Assembly: GCF_000341735.1 (NCBI RefSeq)
Contig: NZ_KB455575.1
Coordinates: 2,991,972-3,055,971, forward strand
Length of the DNA stretch: 64,000 nt
Source: Methylotuvimicrobium buryatense 5G
GTDB lineage: Bacteria; Pseudomonadota; Gammaproteobacteria; Methylococcales; Methylomonadaceae
Reading direction: 5' to 3'
The position numbers and the translations under genes were made by a program. Numbering within the stretch: the stretch's first letter is position 1; every line of letters starts with the position of its first letter. Below the pieces are notes generated by a model, which did no database searches, was not told where the DNA came from, and was given only the letters and a program-made list of their open reading frames with translations. Shown here one piece after another: positions 1 through 7,361 of this stretch.

Positions 1-1108
1 GAATGTCGAAATACAAACGAGTTTCGTGATTTTCGTTCCAACGGTAACCAACATTACCGTGGCCATAGAACTGTTCCTGTTTATTGTTATCACGGGTGGT
101 GTCGGTGCTTAGATAGGAGAACGATCCGTAAACATCGAAACCGTTGTCGAACACTTTGCCAACGCTAAACGTTGGATTGACGTAATCATAAGTACCCCAT
201 TTCATACCGACTCGCATGCCTTCGGCTGTGTAGCCGGTGGGGGTTATCAGATTGATTGCTCCTCCGAGATTGCTGCCACCATATTCAAGCGCATTGGCTC
301 CACGGTACACCTGGACGTGGTCAATGGCATACAAGTTGAACGTTTGAGTATCGGAAGCACCATTTGCACTGGTAAAAGGCATGCCGTTACGGAGTATTTT
401 CAGTCCGCGAATAGGGGAAATAATCGAATTGGCGTCGGAACCGCGAATGGAGATGCGCGATCCACCTGCCGATCCGACGCTGGAATCGCCGACATAGACA
501 CCTGGCGCATTGGTAAATACGTCGTTCACCGACAATACCGCGCCCTCATTTATTCGCGCCCCATCAATTACCGTTGTCCCACCGGGAACGCGATTAAGTT
601 TAGTTTGAGATTCTGTAATTGATGGCGATGTCAAATTTAGATCCCCGCCAAGCACTTTCATATCCAACTGCTCCACCGGCCCGGTCCAGGGCTTCTCTTC
701 CGGCTCGGCCTTGACCAGCTCGAATTCTCCGGCCGCCGCCAACAAGGTTTCGGTGCTTAGGCTCCCGGTTTTGGGTATTTCCAGCGTGATCACATTACCG
801 TCGACGGTGCGATAGCTTATTCCGCTGCCTTCGAGCAGGCGTTCGAGCGCTTGTTGCGGCGTGTAGCGTCCTTTGAGGGCGTTAGCGGTCAAGGATTCGG
901 CCAGTTGCGCGCTGTACAGCAGTTGTACGCCGGTTTGCCGCGCGTATTCGGTCAAAGCCGGCACGAGGTCTTGTTTCGGGATATCGAATGCGAAGGTTTG
1001 TTCGGTCGAAGGCTCGGCATGGAGCGGGGCGGGAAATACGAGCGAGCCCGATAGGGCGGCCGCGAACAGCGGCGCGGCAGTAAATTGAAGCCGGTGTCGT
1101 TTATGCAT
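1..1108 (-). CDS. TonB-dependent receptor, N-terminal part (cut by window start)
   Basis: The reverse strand reads from an ATG at 1108, about 9 nt after TCAGGAGAA-like bases, through roughly 369 codons to the window edge without a stop. It begins with a signal peptide ending near LHAEP. A secretin/TonB short N-terminal (STN) domain follows (FDIPKQDLVPALTEYARQTG), then an acidic linker and the plug domain (PGVYVGDSS, ISIRGSDAN, VQVYRGANALEYGG, GGAINLITPT) and the first barrel strands. The STN domain is the part of such receptors that contacts a FecR-type regulator, matching the fecI/fecR pair upstream on the same strand. This is an outer-membrane transporter, probably for a siderophore or another metal chelate. 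The substrate cannot be read. Base composition changes after the linker (GC-rich STN and linker, AT-richer plug), suggesting a mosaic gene. Confidence 0.93.
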   Translation of the reverse strand, partial: MHKRHRLQFTAAPLFAAALSGSLVFPAPLHAEPSTEQTFAFDIPKQDLVPALTEYARQTGVQLLYSAQLAESLTANALKGRYTPQQALERLLEGSGISYRTVDGNVITLEIPKTGSLSTETLLAAAGEFELVKAEPEEKPWTGPVEQLDMKVLGGDLNLTSPSITESQTKLNRVPGGTTVIDGARINEGAVLSVNDVFTNAPGVYVGDSSVGSAGGSRISIRGSDANSIISPIRGLKILRNGMPFTSANGASDTQTFNLYAIDHVQVYRGANALEYGGSNLGGAINLITPTGYTAEGMRVGMKWGTYDYVNPTFSVGKVFDNGFDVYGSFSYLSTDTTRDNNKQEQFYGHGNVGYRWNENHETRLYFDI

Positions 1109-1212
1109 GGTTTCTCCTGAAGCTTATCGAAAAATGAACGGTGTCTTTGATAAGACGGAGAAGTGATAAAGTACCGCACTGTTTTTTTTATTTTTTTATT
1201 GGGAAGGGTTTC

Positions 1213-1433
1213 GTAGCCCGTATGAAGCGTAGGGAAATACGGGGAGTTCGTGGCCCCGATTGTCCCGGATTGCGCGTTGCTCCATCCGGGCTACGAAGTC
1301 GCTTGGGTAGCCCGTATGCAGCGTCAGCGGAATACGGGGAGTTCGTGGCTTCGATTGCCCCGGATTGCGTTGCACTCCATCCGAGCTACGAGGTCGCTTG
1401 GGTAGCCCGTATGAAGCGTAAGCGGAATACGGG
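1213..1433. repeat. Three REP-like double-hairpin copies next to the RAYT gene
   Basis: Two full copies (1213-1294 and 1307-1389) and a half copy (1402-1433) are arranged in tandem. Each full copy starts GTAGCCCGTATG, has one hairpin closed by CCCGTAT/ATACGGG and a second closed by CCCGGAT/ATCCGGG, and ends near GGGCTAC. The half copy stops 1 nt before the RAYT stop codon. Orientation is opposite to the copies downstream of 3.2 kb. Confidence 0.9.
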
Positions 1434-1434
1434 A

Positions 1435-1962
1435 TTATTCGCCGTAGTCGCCGTCATAATGTTGTGATTCATCGCCCCAATCGACCGGATAAACTCCCGC
1501 TTTGACATATCGGTGGAATGTCGAATAGGGCCAGTCCCGGACGCGAGTTACCAACCCGTGTTTGACGGGGTTGTAATGGATGTAATCGAAATGCCGGGTA
1601 AAGTCGGATTCATTCCTGATCGTATGTTCCCAGAACCGGTTTTGCCATAGATCGTATTCGCCCCTGCGGTTCTTTTTCACGGCTACGCCGGCTTCGACGA
1701 GCCGGTTGGTAAATTGCCTCTTGATCCGTTTCCAACGCATTGAATAGTCTGTATCTTCAGGCGGCAGGATCCAAATGGCGTGCAAATGTTCGGGCAGCAC
1801 GACCCAAGCTTCGATATGAAACGAGTGTTCGCGCCGCACATCCCGAACCGATTCCCGTAAGACTTCGATGTAATCGACAAGCAGCGAGCGGTTCCGGTTT
1901 TGCAAGGTCACGGTAAAGAAATAGGTGCCGCCTGCCACGCGGTTGCGGCGATATGAAGCCAT
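1435..1962 (-). CDS. REP-associated tyrosine transposase (RAYT, Y1/HUH family)
   Basis: The 175-residue protein has the hallmarks of the IS200/IS605-related Y1 transposases that live with REP elements. These are an N-terminal GGTYFFTVTL strand, the metal-binding HLH in VVLPEHLHAIWILPP (about 57-71), the RWKRIKRQFT segment, WQNRFWEHTIR, and the catalytic-tyrosine helix HFDYIHYNPVKHGLV (about 133-147). RAYTs bind and cleave REP hairpins as single-stranded DNA and are normally single-copy, domesticated genes. Here the gene is flanked on both sides by REP copies and sits between fecR and its TonB receptor, splitting that iron module. Length is typical and no damage is visible, so it may be functional. 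Confidence 0.93.
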   Translation of the reverse strand: MASYRRNRVAGGTYFFTVTLQNRNRSLLVDYIEVLRESVRDVRREHSFHIEAWVVLPEHLHAIWILPPEDTDYSMRWKRIKRQFTNRLVEAGVAVKKNRRGEYDLWQNRFWEHTIRNESDFTRHFDYIHYNPVKHGLVTRVRDWPYSTFHRYVKAGVYPVDWGDESQHYDGDYGE

Positions 1963-2000
1963 TGATTACCTCGATCGATAGAGTGTCGTTTCGTCGTTCC

Positions 2001-2082
2001 GTGGCCCGTATGAAGCGTAGCGGAATACGGGGCGTTCGTGGCTCCGATTATCCCGGATTGCGCTACGCTCCATCCAGGCTAC
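2001..2082. repeat. REP-like double hairpin
   Basis: Full copy in the same orientation as those at 1213-1433. It ends 1 nt from the fecR stop codon at 2084, so its hairpins lie in the 3' end of the fecR transcript and could act as a 3' stabiliser or terminator. Confidence 0.88.
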
Positions 2083-2083
2083 T

Positions 2084-3103
2084 CTAGTACAGCATCACAT
2101 AGTTGCCGATGCCGGCCGATTTGACCGGCAGAGTTTGGCTAATGACCGCTAAAATCCGGTCGATTCGGTCGATATCGAATACGCCGCTGACCCGGTGCGC
2201 AGCCAAGGTTTTGTCGACCAGAATCACTCGGCCGGGACGGTAGCGGTTGATTTCTTCGACGACTTTGTCCAAGGGTTCCGATTCGAACACCAGACGATTG
2301 TCTCGCCAGGCCCGTACTTTTTCGAGTTTTACCGGCACCACCGCACCGGGCCGTTGCCCGGCTACCGCCCTAACCTGCTCGCCCGGATGCAACACTACGG
2401 CGCCGAAGGGATAATCGGGCTGTGCGACTTGCACGGCGCTTTCGACGACCGTGACGCTGATTTCGCGGCTTTGCTTGCGGACAATAAACTCGGTACCGAG
2501 CGCTTGGATTTCATGGCCGCCGGCCGTGACGATAAACGGCCGACCGGGATTTTTGCCGACCACGAATTCGGCTTCGCCGGAAATCAGTTCGACCCGGCGC
2601 GTCTCGGGTGTGTACAGGGTATTCAAGGCGCTGCCGGAGTTGAGATAGATCCGGCTACCGTCCGCCAGCTTCACGGTTTCCCGCGCCCCGATCGCGGTAC
2701 GGTAATCGGCCAGCCAAGGCTGAATACCGGCGTATGGATTTAACCAGCCGACCAGTACAATCAGGCAGGCCGCTACAGCAAGCGACGCCCATCGCGAGGT
2801 CCTTTTTTTTCCGGCAGGCTTCGGCTGTTTCGGACCGGCTTTCAACGTGGCCGGGAGGTTTTTGCTATCGGCACCGGCCTCATCGTTTTTATCCAAATAG
2901 CGGGCGATAACTTTGCTGTCCTGTAAGCGGCCAAGGGCTTGCCACAAATCGAACGCCTCGGCGAGCGCCCGCCGCCGGTTTTCGCCTTGCGCCAGCCAGC
3001 GCTCCAGTTCGCGCTCTTGCGTTAAACCGAATTCGCCCGAGGTCATGCGCGCCAACCAGACCAGCGCTTCGTCTTCCAGTGTTTCGTTGTTATCTGGCAG
3101 CAT
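2084..3103 (-). CDS. fecR: FecR-family anti-sigma / iron sensor protein
   Basis: The 339-residue inner-membrane regulator would relay a signal from the STN domain of a TonB receptor to an ECF sigma factor. The N-terminal cytoplasmic DUF4880-type region carries DEALVWLARM and the LWQALG helix. One membrane segment lies near 105-125 (SLAVAACLIVLVGWLNP). The periplasmic FecR domain has YRTAIGARETVKLADGS and LNSGSALNTLY, then GEAEFVVGKNPGRPF and ALGTEFIVR, and ends in an STN-like tail (RVSGVFDIDRIDRIL). It follows fecI on the same strand after a 232-nt gap that has been filled by a REP copy, and its receptor lies beyond the RAYT gene. The start at 3103 gives the expected family N-terminus. Confidence 0.92.
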   Translation of the reverse strand: MLPDNNETLEDEALVWLARMTSGEFGLTQERELERWLAQGENRRRALAEAFDLWQALGRLQDSKVIARYLDKNDEAGADSKNLPATLKAGPKQPKPAGKKRTSRWASLAVAACLIVLVGWLNPYAGIQPWLADYRTAIGARETVKLADGSRIYLNSGSALNTLYTPETRRVELISGEAEFVVGKNPGRPFIVTAGGHEIQALGTEFIVRKQSREISVTVVESAVQVAQPDYPFGAVVLHPGEQVRAVAGQRPGAVVPVKLEKVRAWRDNRLVFESEPLDKVVEEINRYRPGRVILVDKTLAAHRVSGVFDIDRIDRILAVISQTLPVKSAGIGNYVMLY

Positions 3104-3248
3104 ATCGGATGGGCGGATGAATAATGAAGCGGTAAAAAAACATGTCCTTTTAATATTAAGACGAATGGGCGTTAGTTTACCGTATTATTGATGTGCTTAT
3201 TTCGAGAAATTCCCGGATTAAAAATCGCCGCCGTCAAATTATGAGCAA

Positions 3249-3325
3249 GTTGCCCGGATGGAGCGTAGCGCAATCCGGGACGATCGAAGCCGCACCTTTC
3301 CCGTATTCCGCCGCGCTGCATACGA
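3249..3325. repeat. REP-like element, slightly degenerate right arm
   Basis: The left hairpin GCCCGGATGGAGCG/CGCAATCCGGG is intact. The right arm begins CCCGTATTCCGC but ends GCATACGAAC instead of GCATACGGGC. It lies between fecR and fecI. Confidence 0.8.
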
Positions 3326-3335
3326 ACTTACGGAA

Positions 3336-3839
3336 TTACGCATCGCTTAGGGCTTTTTTACATTGCTTCAATGCGAGAATGATGTTTTTTTCGACCCAAC
3401 TCACCGAAATATTCAGTTCTTCGGCGATTTGTTTGTGACTGTAGCCTTCGAAGCGACTCATCGTGAAGATTTTAAGGCATAACGGCGACAATTCTTCTAG
3501 CGCCTGTTCGCATAGCTCGAGTTGCTGCCGGCCGAAAACGATTCGTTCGGGACCGGCCGTATCGTCGGGCAATTGTGTGTATTCATCGGCATCGATGTCG
3601 TCGGTTTCGCGTTGTTTGCGTAAATGATCGATCGCCAAATTGGCCGCGATGCGGTAAGCGAAAGCACGCGGATTGCCGATCGGTTCGGCGCTATGAAGAT
3701 TGATCAAGCGCAAAAAAATATCTTGCAGCAAGTCGTTCGCGGTATCCGCGCAAGCTATTCGCCGCACCAAAAACCGGTGCAACTCCTCTCTGTGCCGTTC
3801 GATCAAGGCTTGCGCTTCGCTGGGAGTGAATTCCAACAT
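3336..3839 (-). CDS. fecI: ECF RNA polymerase sigma factor, FecI type
   Basis: The 167-residue sigma factor has a region 2 core (ANDLLQDIFLRL, NPRAFAYRIAANLAIDHLRK) and a region 4 helix-turn-helix (GYSHKQIAEELNISVSWVEKNI), separated by a short acidic linker. FecI-type factors transcribe the adjacent TonB receptor when their FecR partner signals. It is the first gene of the minus-strand module and is divergent from a second fecI at 4232; the two share 392 nt of upstream DNA. The two sigma factors resemble each other in order and length but differ in sequence, so they are paralogous modules rather than a recent duplication. Confidence 0.93.
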   Translation of the reverse strand: MLEFTPSEAQALIERHREELHRFLVRRIACADTANDLLQDIFLRLINLHSAEPIGNPRAFAYRIAANLAIDHLRKQRETDDIDADEYTQLPDDTAGPERIVFGRQQLELCEQALEELSPLCLKIFTMSRFEGYSHKQIAEELNISVSWVEKNIILALKQCKKALSDA

Positions 3840-4231
3840 TTAGACTAGAAAATTATTGATTGACGAGGTTCAACCGCATTCATACGGTTAAAGCTTACAG
3901 CAATTAACAAGCCATTCGCAGCGCAATGGGTAAACCGTTCGAAAACAGGCTTGTTATTAAACGACAATTTGCCTTGCGCTTCTTCCTAAAACCTATGACG
4001 GAATGTTCCGTCAAGCATTAAAAATAGGTTATTTCACACACTCAAATGCGCGATATGCCGCATTTTTTCGAATAAATAAAGACCTAAATGCAGCTTCGGA
4101 AAGACCAAAAAACCGGGAACAGCAAGAAAATACACGCAGCCGAATCAAACGCCCAACCTCAGGCACAAGAAATGCTTAGTAAATCGATAGGAAATTCCAT
4201 GACCATATAATTTTCACCTCCTCCACTCTCA
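3840..4231. promoter_or_regulatory. Divergent promoter region between two fecI genes
   Basis: This 392-nt, AT-rich spacer must carry the outward promoters of both sigma-factor genes. Iron regulation by Fur is expected from the family, but I could not identify a convincing 19-bp Fur box by eye. No REP copy or ORF of note is present. Confidence 0.5.
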
Positions 4232-4738
4232 ATGCTGAAACCAAGCGCTCAACATATTGCCGAATTGATCACCGAACACCGGGACGAGTTGGACCGTTTC
4301 ATCATGCGTAAATTGGGATCGCAAGATATCGCCGCCGATATTCTGCAAGACGCTTTTTTACGGATGACCCATCAATCCGGCAATGAATGCATCGAAAACC
4401 CTCGCGCTTTCATCTTCCGTATCGTCGCCAATCTGGTAATCGACCATAAACGGCGCAGCGTCAACCGGTTGCCGCATGAAGCCGATGAAGAAACCCTACA
4501 TGCCATACCTGACAATTTGGCGTCGCCCGAAGTCTGCTGGGAATCCCGGCAGCGTCTTGAAATCCTGCAGCAAGCGTTAAGCGAATTACCGGACAAATGC
4601 CGCCAGGCTTTTTATCTGAACCGGGTCGAAGGTTATACGCATGCTCAGATCGCGCAAGCGTTGAACCTGTCGGAAAGCATGGTTGCCAAGCATTTGCTAA
4701 GAGCGATGAAACATTGCCGCGGCCGCGTTCAAAATTGA
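4232..4738 (+). CDS. fecI: ECF RNA polymerase sigma factor, FecI type (second module)
   Basis: The 168-residue protein is built like the minus-strand paralogue. Region 2 has AADILQDAFLRM and NPRAFIFRIVANLVIDHKRR; region 4 has LPDKCRQAFYLNRVEGYTHAQIAQALNLSE in part and SMVAKHLLRAMKHCR. It heads a plus-strand module that continues with fecR at 4887 and, after a nuclease gene, a TonB siderophore receptor at 7362. The role is receptor gene activation in response to outer-membrane ligand binding. The start at 4232 (ATGCTGAAACC) gives a normal family N-terminus, and a CACCTCC stretch upstream is not a good ribosome site. Confidence 0.93.
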   Translation: MLKPSAQHIAELITEHRDELDRFIMRKLGSQDIAADILQDAFLRMTHQSGNECIENPRAFIFRIVANLVIDHKRRSVNRLPHEADEETLHAIPDNLASPEVCWESRQRLEILQQALSELPDKCRQAFYLNRVEGYTHAQIAQALNLSESMVAKHLLRAMKHCRGRVQN

Positions 4739-4886
4739 CCTTTTTCTCGCTGGGCATGCACTTTGCCGGCCGCCCTGCCGATAATGGCGTACTTTTCCCG
4801 AATCCCGGCTAGAATCGGGTAAAATCCGTTGCCGATAATCCTCTCGTGATACGTCATAGTATTTAAACCACTCTCGAAACGTTTTG

Positions 4887-5831
4887 ATGTCCAAAAAACC
4901 CGTATCGAAAATCCATGCCTTATCGGACCGAGCTTTGGAATGGCTGATTTTACTGCATTCCGGCAATGCGACCGAATGGGACCGGCAAAACGCCCACGAA
5001 TGGCGCGCGCGCAGTCCCGCGCACGAAAAAGCCTTTGCGGAAGCCGAGCGGCTATGGTTCGACATGGGCGAAGCGCTGGCCGGCAAACCGCTGGAAACCG
5101 TCAAACCCCGGTTTTCGACGGCCAAACTCTCGGGACTGGCCGCACTGTTTTTGTTGGCGGCGGTTTTACCATTTTTGGGCCTCCACGACTACTTTTTCAG
5201 CGATTACCGGACCGGCGTCGGCGAACGGCGCACGATCATTTTGGCCGACGGCAGTCAAGTGCTGTTGAATACCGATACAGCGATAGCGCTGAATTGGAAC
5301 GAACAAGAACGGTCGATAACGCTGCGGCGGGGGCAAGCGCTATTCACCGTCGAGCCCGACCCGAACCGGCCGTTTTCGGTCGAGACCGATGACTGCACCG
5401 TCACCGCGCTCGGCACCGTGTTCGAAGTCCGCACGGAGCGAGAGGCCACCCGCGTAACCGTATTGGAACATGCCGTCGAGATCGAGCCAGTTTTAAGCGG
5501 CAAACCAGCATTGCGCCTGGAGGAAGGCCACCAAACCCGCTTCGGTACAGCGCAAGGATTCGAGCCGGTGAACGCCGCCGATATCGATCAAGTCAAGGCC
5601 TGGCAACGCGGCAAGCTGATCGTCAAAGACCGTCCGTTGTCCGAAGTCGTGGCCGAACTCGACCGTTATTACCGGGGAGCTATGATCGTCGCAGGCAACC
5701 ATCTACCGAATTTACGGGTCACCGGCGTCTTCCCGACCGGCGACCGGGACGGCGTGATCGCAATGATCGAAACAGCGCTGCCGGTCCGTGTAACCCGGTT
5801 AACGCCGTGGTTGACGATATTGCACGAGTGA
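4887..5831 (+). CDS. fecR: FecR-family regulator (second module)
   Basis: The 314-residue protein has an N-terminal cytoplasmic part (DRALEWLILLHSGNA, HEWRARSPAHEKAFAEAERLW). A membrane segment lies near 75-95 (LAALFLLAAVLPFLGLHD). The periplasmic FecR domain has YRTGVGERRTIILADGS, LLNTDTAIAL, GQALFTVEPDPNRPF, ALGTVFEVRTE and the C-terminal RVTGVFPTGDRDG. An in-frame TTG lies one codon upstream at 4884; the ATG at 4887 is preferred. It should partner the sigma factor at 4232 and the receptor at 7362. REP copies begin 9 nt after its stop. Confidence 0.92.
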   Translation: MSKKPVSKIHALSDRALEWLILLHSGNATEWDRQNAHEWRARSPAHEKAFAEAERLWFDMGEALAGKPLETVKPRFSTAKLSGLAALFLLAAVLPFLGLHDYFFSDYRTGVGERRTIILADGSQVLLNTDTAIALNWNEQERSITLRRGQALFTVEPDPNRPFSVETDDCTVTALGTVFEVRTEREATRVTVLEHAVEIEPVLSGKPALRLEEGHQTRFGTAQGFEPVNAADIDQVKAWQRGKLIVKDRPLSEVVAELDRYYRGAMIVAGNHLPNLRVTGVFPTGDRDGVIAMIETALPVRVTRLTPWLTILHE

Positions 5832-5839
5832 TGGCGATG

Positions 5840-5921
5840 GTAGCCCGGATGAAACGCAGTGCAATCCGGGAAAGCCGAAGCCACGCCCTTCCCGTATTCC
5901 GCTCCGCTGCATACGGGCTAC
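5840..5921. repeat. REP-like double hairpin
   Basis: Full copy with both hairpins (GTAGCCCGGATG to ATACGGGCTAC), starting 9 nt after the fecR stop codon. Confidence 0.9.
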
Positions 5922-6024
5922 GAAACGGCTTTTGCTCCAACGTACACCGAAGTGACCGACTTGACACAATGGACCTCGCATTCCCAAAGACCGTGACGGT
6001 CGGCATACCGAAACCGTAGACCCC

Positions 6025-6106
6025 GTAGCCCGGATGGAACGCAGTGCAATCCGGGAAGGCCGAAGCCACGCAGTTCCCGTATTCCGCTCCGCTGCATACG
6101 GGCTAC
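6025..6106. repeat. REP-like double hairpin
   Basis: Second full copy in the fecR-nuclease gap, same orientation as 5840-5921. It ends 42 nt before the nuclease start codon. The 103 nt between the two copies hold no gene I can recognise. Confidence 0.9.
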
Positions 6107-6147
6107 ATGCTACACTTTTTCAATCCGATAAAATTATCCGTTAGCCC

Positions 6148-7158
6148 ATGACTCAACCATCCGATCCATCGAACGACTTCGATTCGCCCTGGAAAGAGGC
6201 GCTCGAATATTATTTTCCCCAGTTCATGGCGTTGTTGTTTCCCGGCGCCCATGCCGAAATCGATTGGTCCAGGCCGCATGAGTTTCTCGATACCGAACTG
6301 CAAAAAATCGTCCGGGATGCCGAATCCGGGCGCAGGCATACCGACAAGCTGGTCAAGGTATTTACGCTCGGCGGCGTCGAAACCTGGGTTCTGATCCATG
6401 TCGAAATTCAAGGCAAAGCCGACCGGCACTTCAATCGCCGCATGTACCGCTATCATTATCGGCTGCAAGACCGTCACCCGAATCGGCGCATCGCGAGTTT
6501 CGCAATTCTGACCGACCGGAATTCGGCCCGGCAGCTTGGACATTACCGACAAACCTTGTGGCAGACCGAAATCGATTTTAAATTTCCGGTCATCCGCTTA
6601 CAGGATTGGCACGACCGTCGAACCGACCTGGAAAACAGTCCGAATCCGTTTGCGCTAGTGGTGTTGGCGCAATTGGACGCGCATCGCACCCGGCAAGACG
6701 ATACCGCGAGGAAAGTCAGTAAATTCGGTTTGATACGGCTATTGTTGTCGCGCGATTACGCGCGGCAGGATATTATGGAGCTGTTACGGGTCATAGATTG
6801 GCTGATGCAGCTCCCGGATGAGTTAGAACGGCAATTAACCGATGAAATCAAACAACTGGAGGCGGAAACAATGACTTATGTGATGTCGATAGAGCGCTTG
6901 GCTCTGGAGCAAGGTAAATTGGAAGGTAGATTGGAAGGGAAATTAGAAGGGAAATTAGAAGGGAAAGCCGAAGGGAAGGCGGAAGGAAAAATAGAAGGCA
7001 AAGCCGGACTACTTCAGCGCCTATTGATCAAACGCTTCGGCCCATTACCGGACGCGATTCAACGGCGTCTCGATCAAGCCACGTCGGAACAACTCGAAAT
7101 CTGGGCCGAGCGCGTTCTGGATGCGCCGAACTTACCGGCGGTGTTTGACGATCATTGA
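6148..7158 (+). CDS. Rpn/PD-(D/E)XK family nuclease-transposase-like protein with DUF4351 tail
   Basis: The 336-residue protein has an N-terminal PD-(D/E)XK-type core (EALEYYFPQFMALLFP, EIDWSRPHEFLDTEL, and the strand WVLIHVEIQGKAD with the E-x-Q pair). A helical middle follows, then a run of EGK/LEG repeats (about 252-282), and a C-terminal DUF4351-like segment (LLQRLLIKRFGPLPDAIQRRL and ATSEQLEIWAERVLD). Related Rpn proteins promote recombination as DNA endonucleases; many relatives are annotated only as putative transposases. The repeat run comes from near-perfect 12-bp units (6913-7000), a likely slippage site. REP copies flank the gene on both sides, as they do the RAYT. A cellular role is not known. 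Confidence 0.82.
   Translation: MTQPSDPSNDFDSPWKEALEYYFPQFMALLFPGAHAEIDWSRPHEFLDTELQKIVRDAESGRRHTDKLVKVFTLGGVETWVLIHVEIQGKADRHFNRRMYRYHYRLQDRHPNRRIASFAILTDRNSARQLGHYRQTLWQTEIDFKFPVIRLQDWHDRRTDLENSPNPFALVVLAQLDAHRTRQDDTARKVSKFGLIRLLLSRDYARQDIMELLRVIDWLMQLPDELERQLTDEIKQLEAETMTYVMSIERLALEQGKLEGRLEGKLEGKLEGKAEGKAEGKIEGKAGLLQRLLIKRFGPLPDAIQRRLDQATSEQLEIWAERVLDAPNLPAVFDDH
6913..7002. repeat. 12-bp tandem repeat inside the nuclease gene
   Basis: About seven units of the type GGAAGGGAAATTA / GAAGGGAAAGCC encode (L/A/I)EGK repeats. Unit number should vary by slippage without breaking the frame. Confidence 0.85.
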
Positions 7159-7163
7159 GCACC

Positions 7164-7246
7164 GTAGCCCGGATGAAACGCAGTGCAATCCGGGAATGCC
7201 GAAGCCACGCCCTTCCCGTATTCCGCTTGCGCTGCATACGGGCTAC
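7164..7246. repeat. REP-like double hairpin
   Basis: Full copy starting 6 nt after the nuclease stop codon, same orientation as 5840-5921 and 6025-6106. Confidence 0.9.
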
Positions 7247-7361
7247 GAAAAGATAAATTCATTTCGACAAAATTTTTTTGCGATTGCCGTTACAAGATTT
7301 TCCCTCCTGATCCGTCTTAAGCAATAGGCCGCTTTAGGCCGTGACCTTATCAGGAGAAAAC

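Noticed and set aside
1141-1467. 108-codon plus-strand frame across the REP cluster
   Set aside because: Its sequence is made of repeated REP translations (ARMKRREIRG type), with no ribosome site. It is repeat DNA, not a gene.
3840-4231. Fur box between the fecI genes
   Set aside because: Some AT-rich words resemble half sites, but I found no 19-bp match good enough to report as a site.
5719-6069. Open frame of 116 codons on the minus strand across fecR and REP DNA
   Set aside because: It is a shadow of the FecR gene continued through two REP hairpins. The codons mirror the repeat and no family motif appears.
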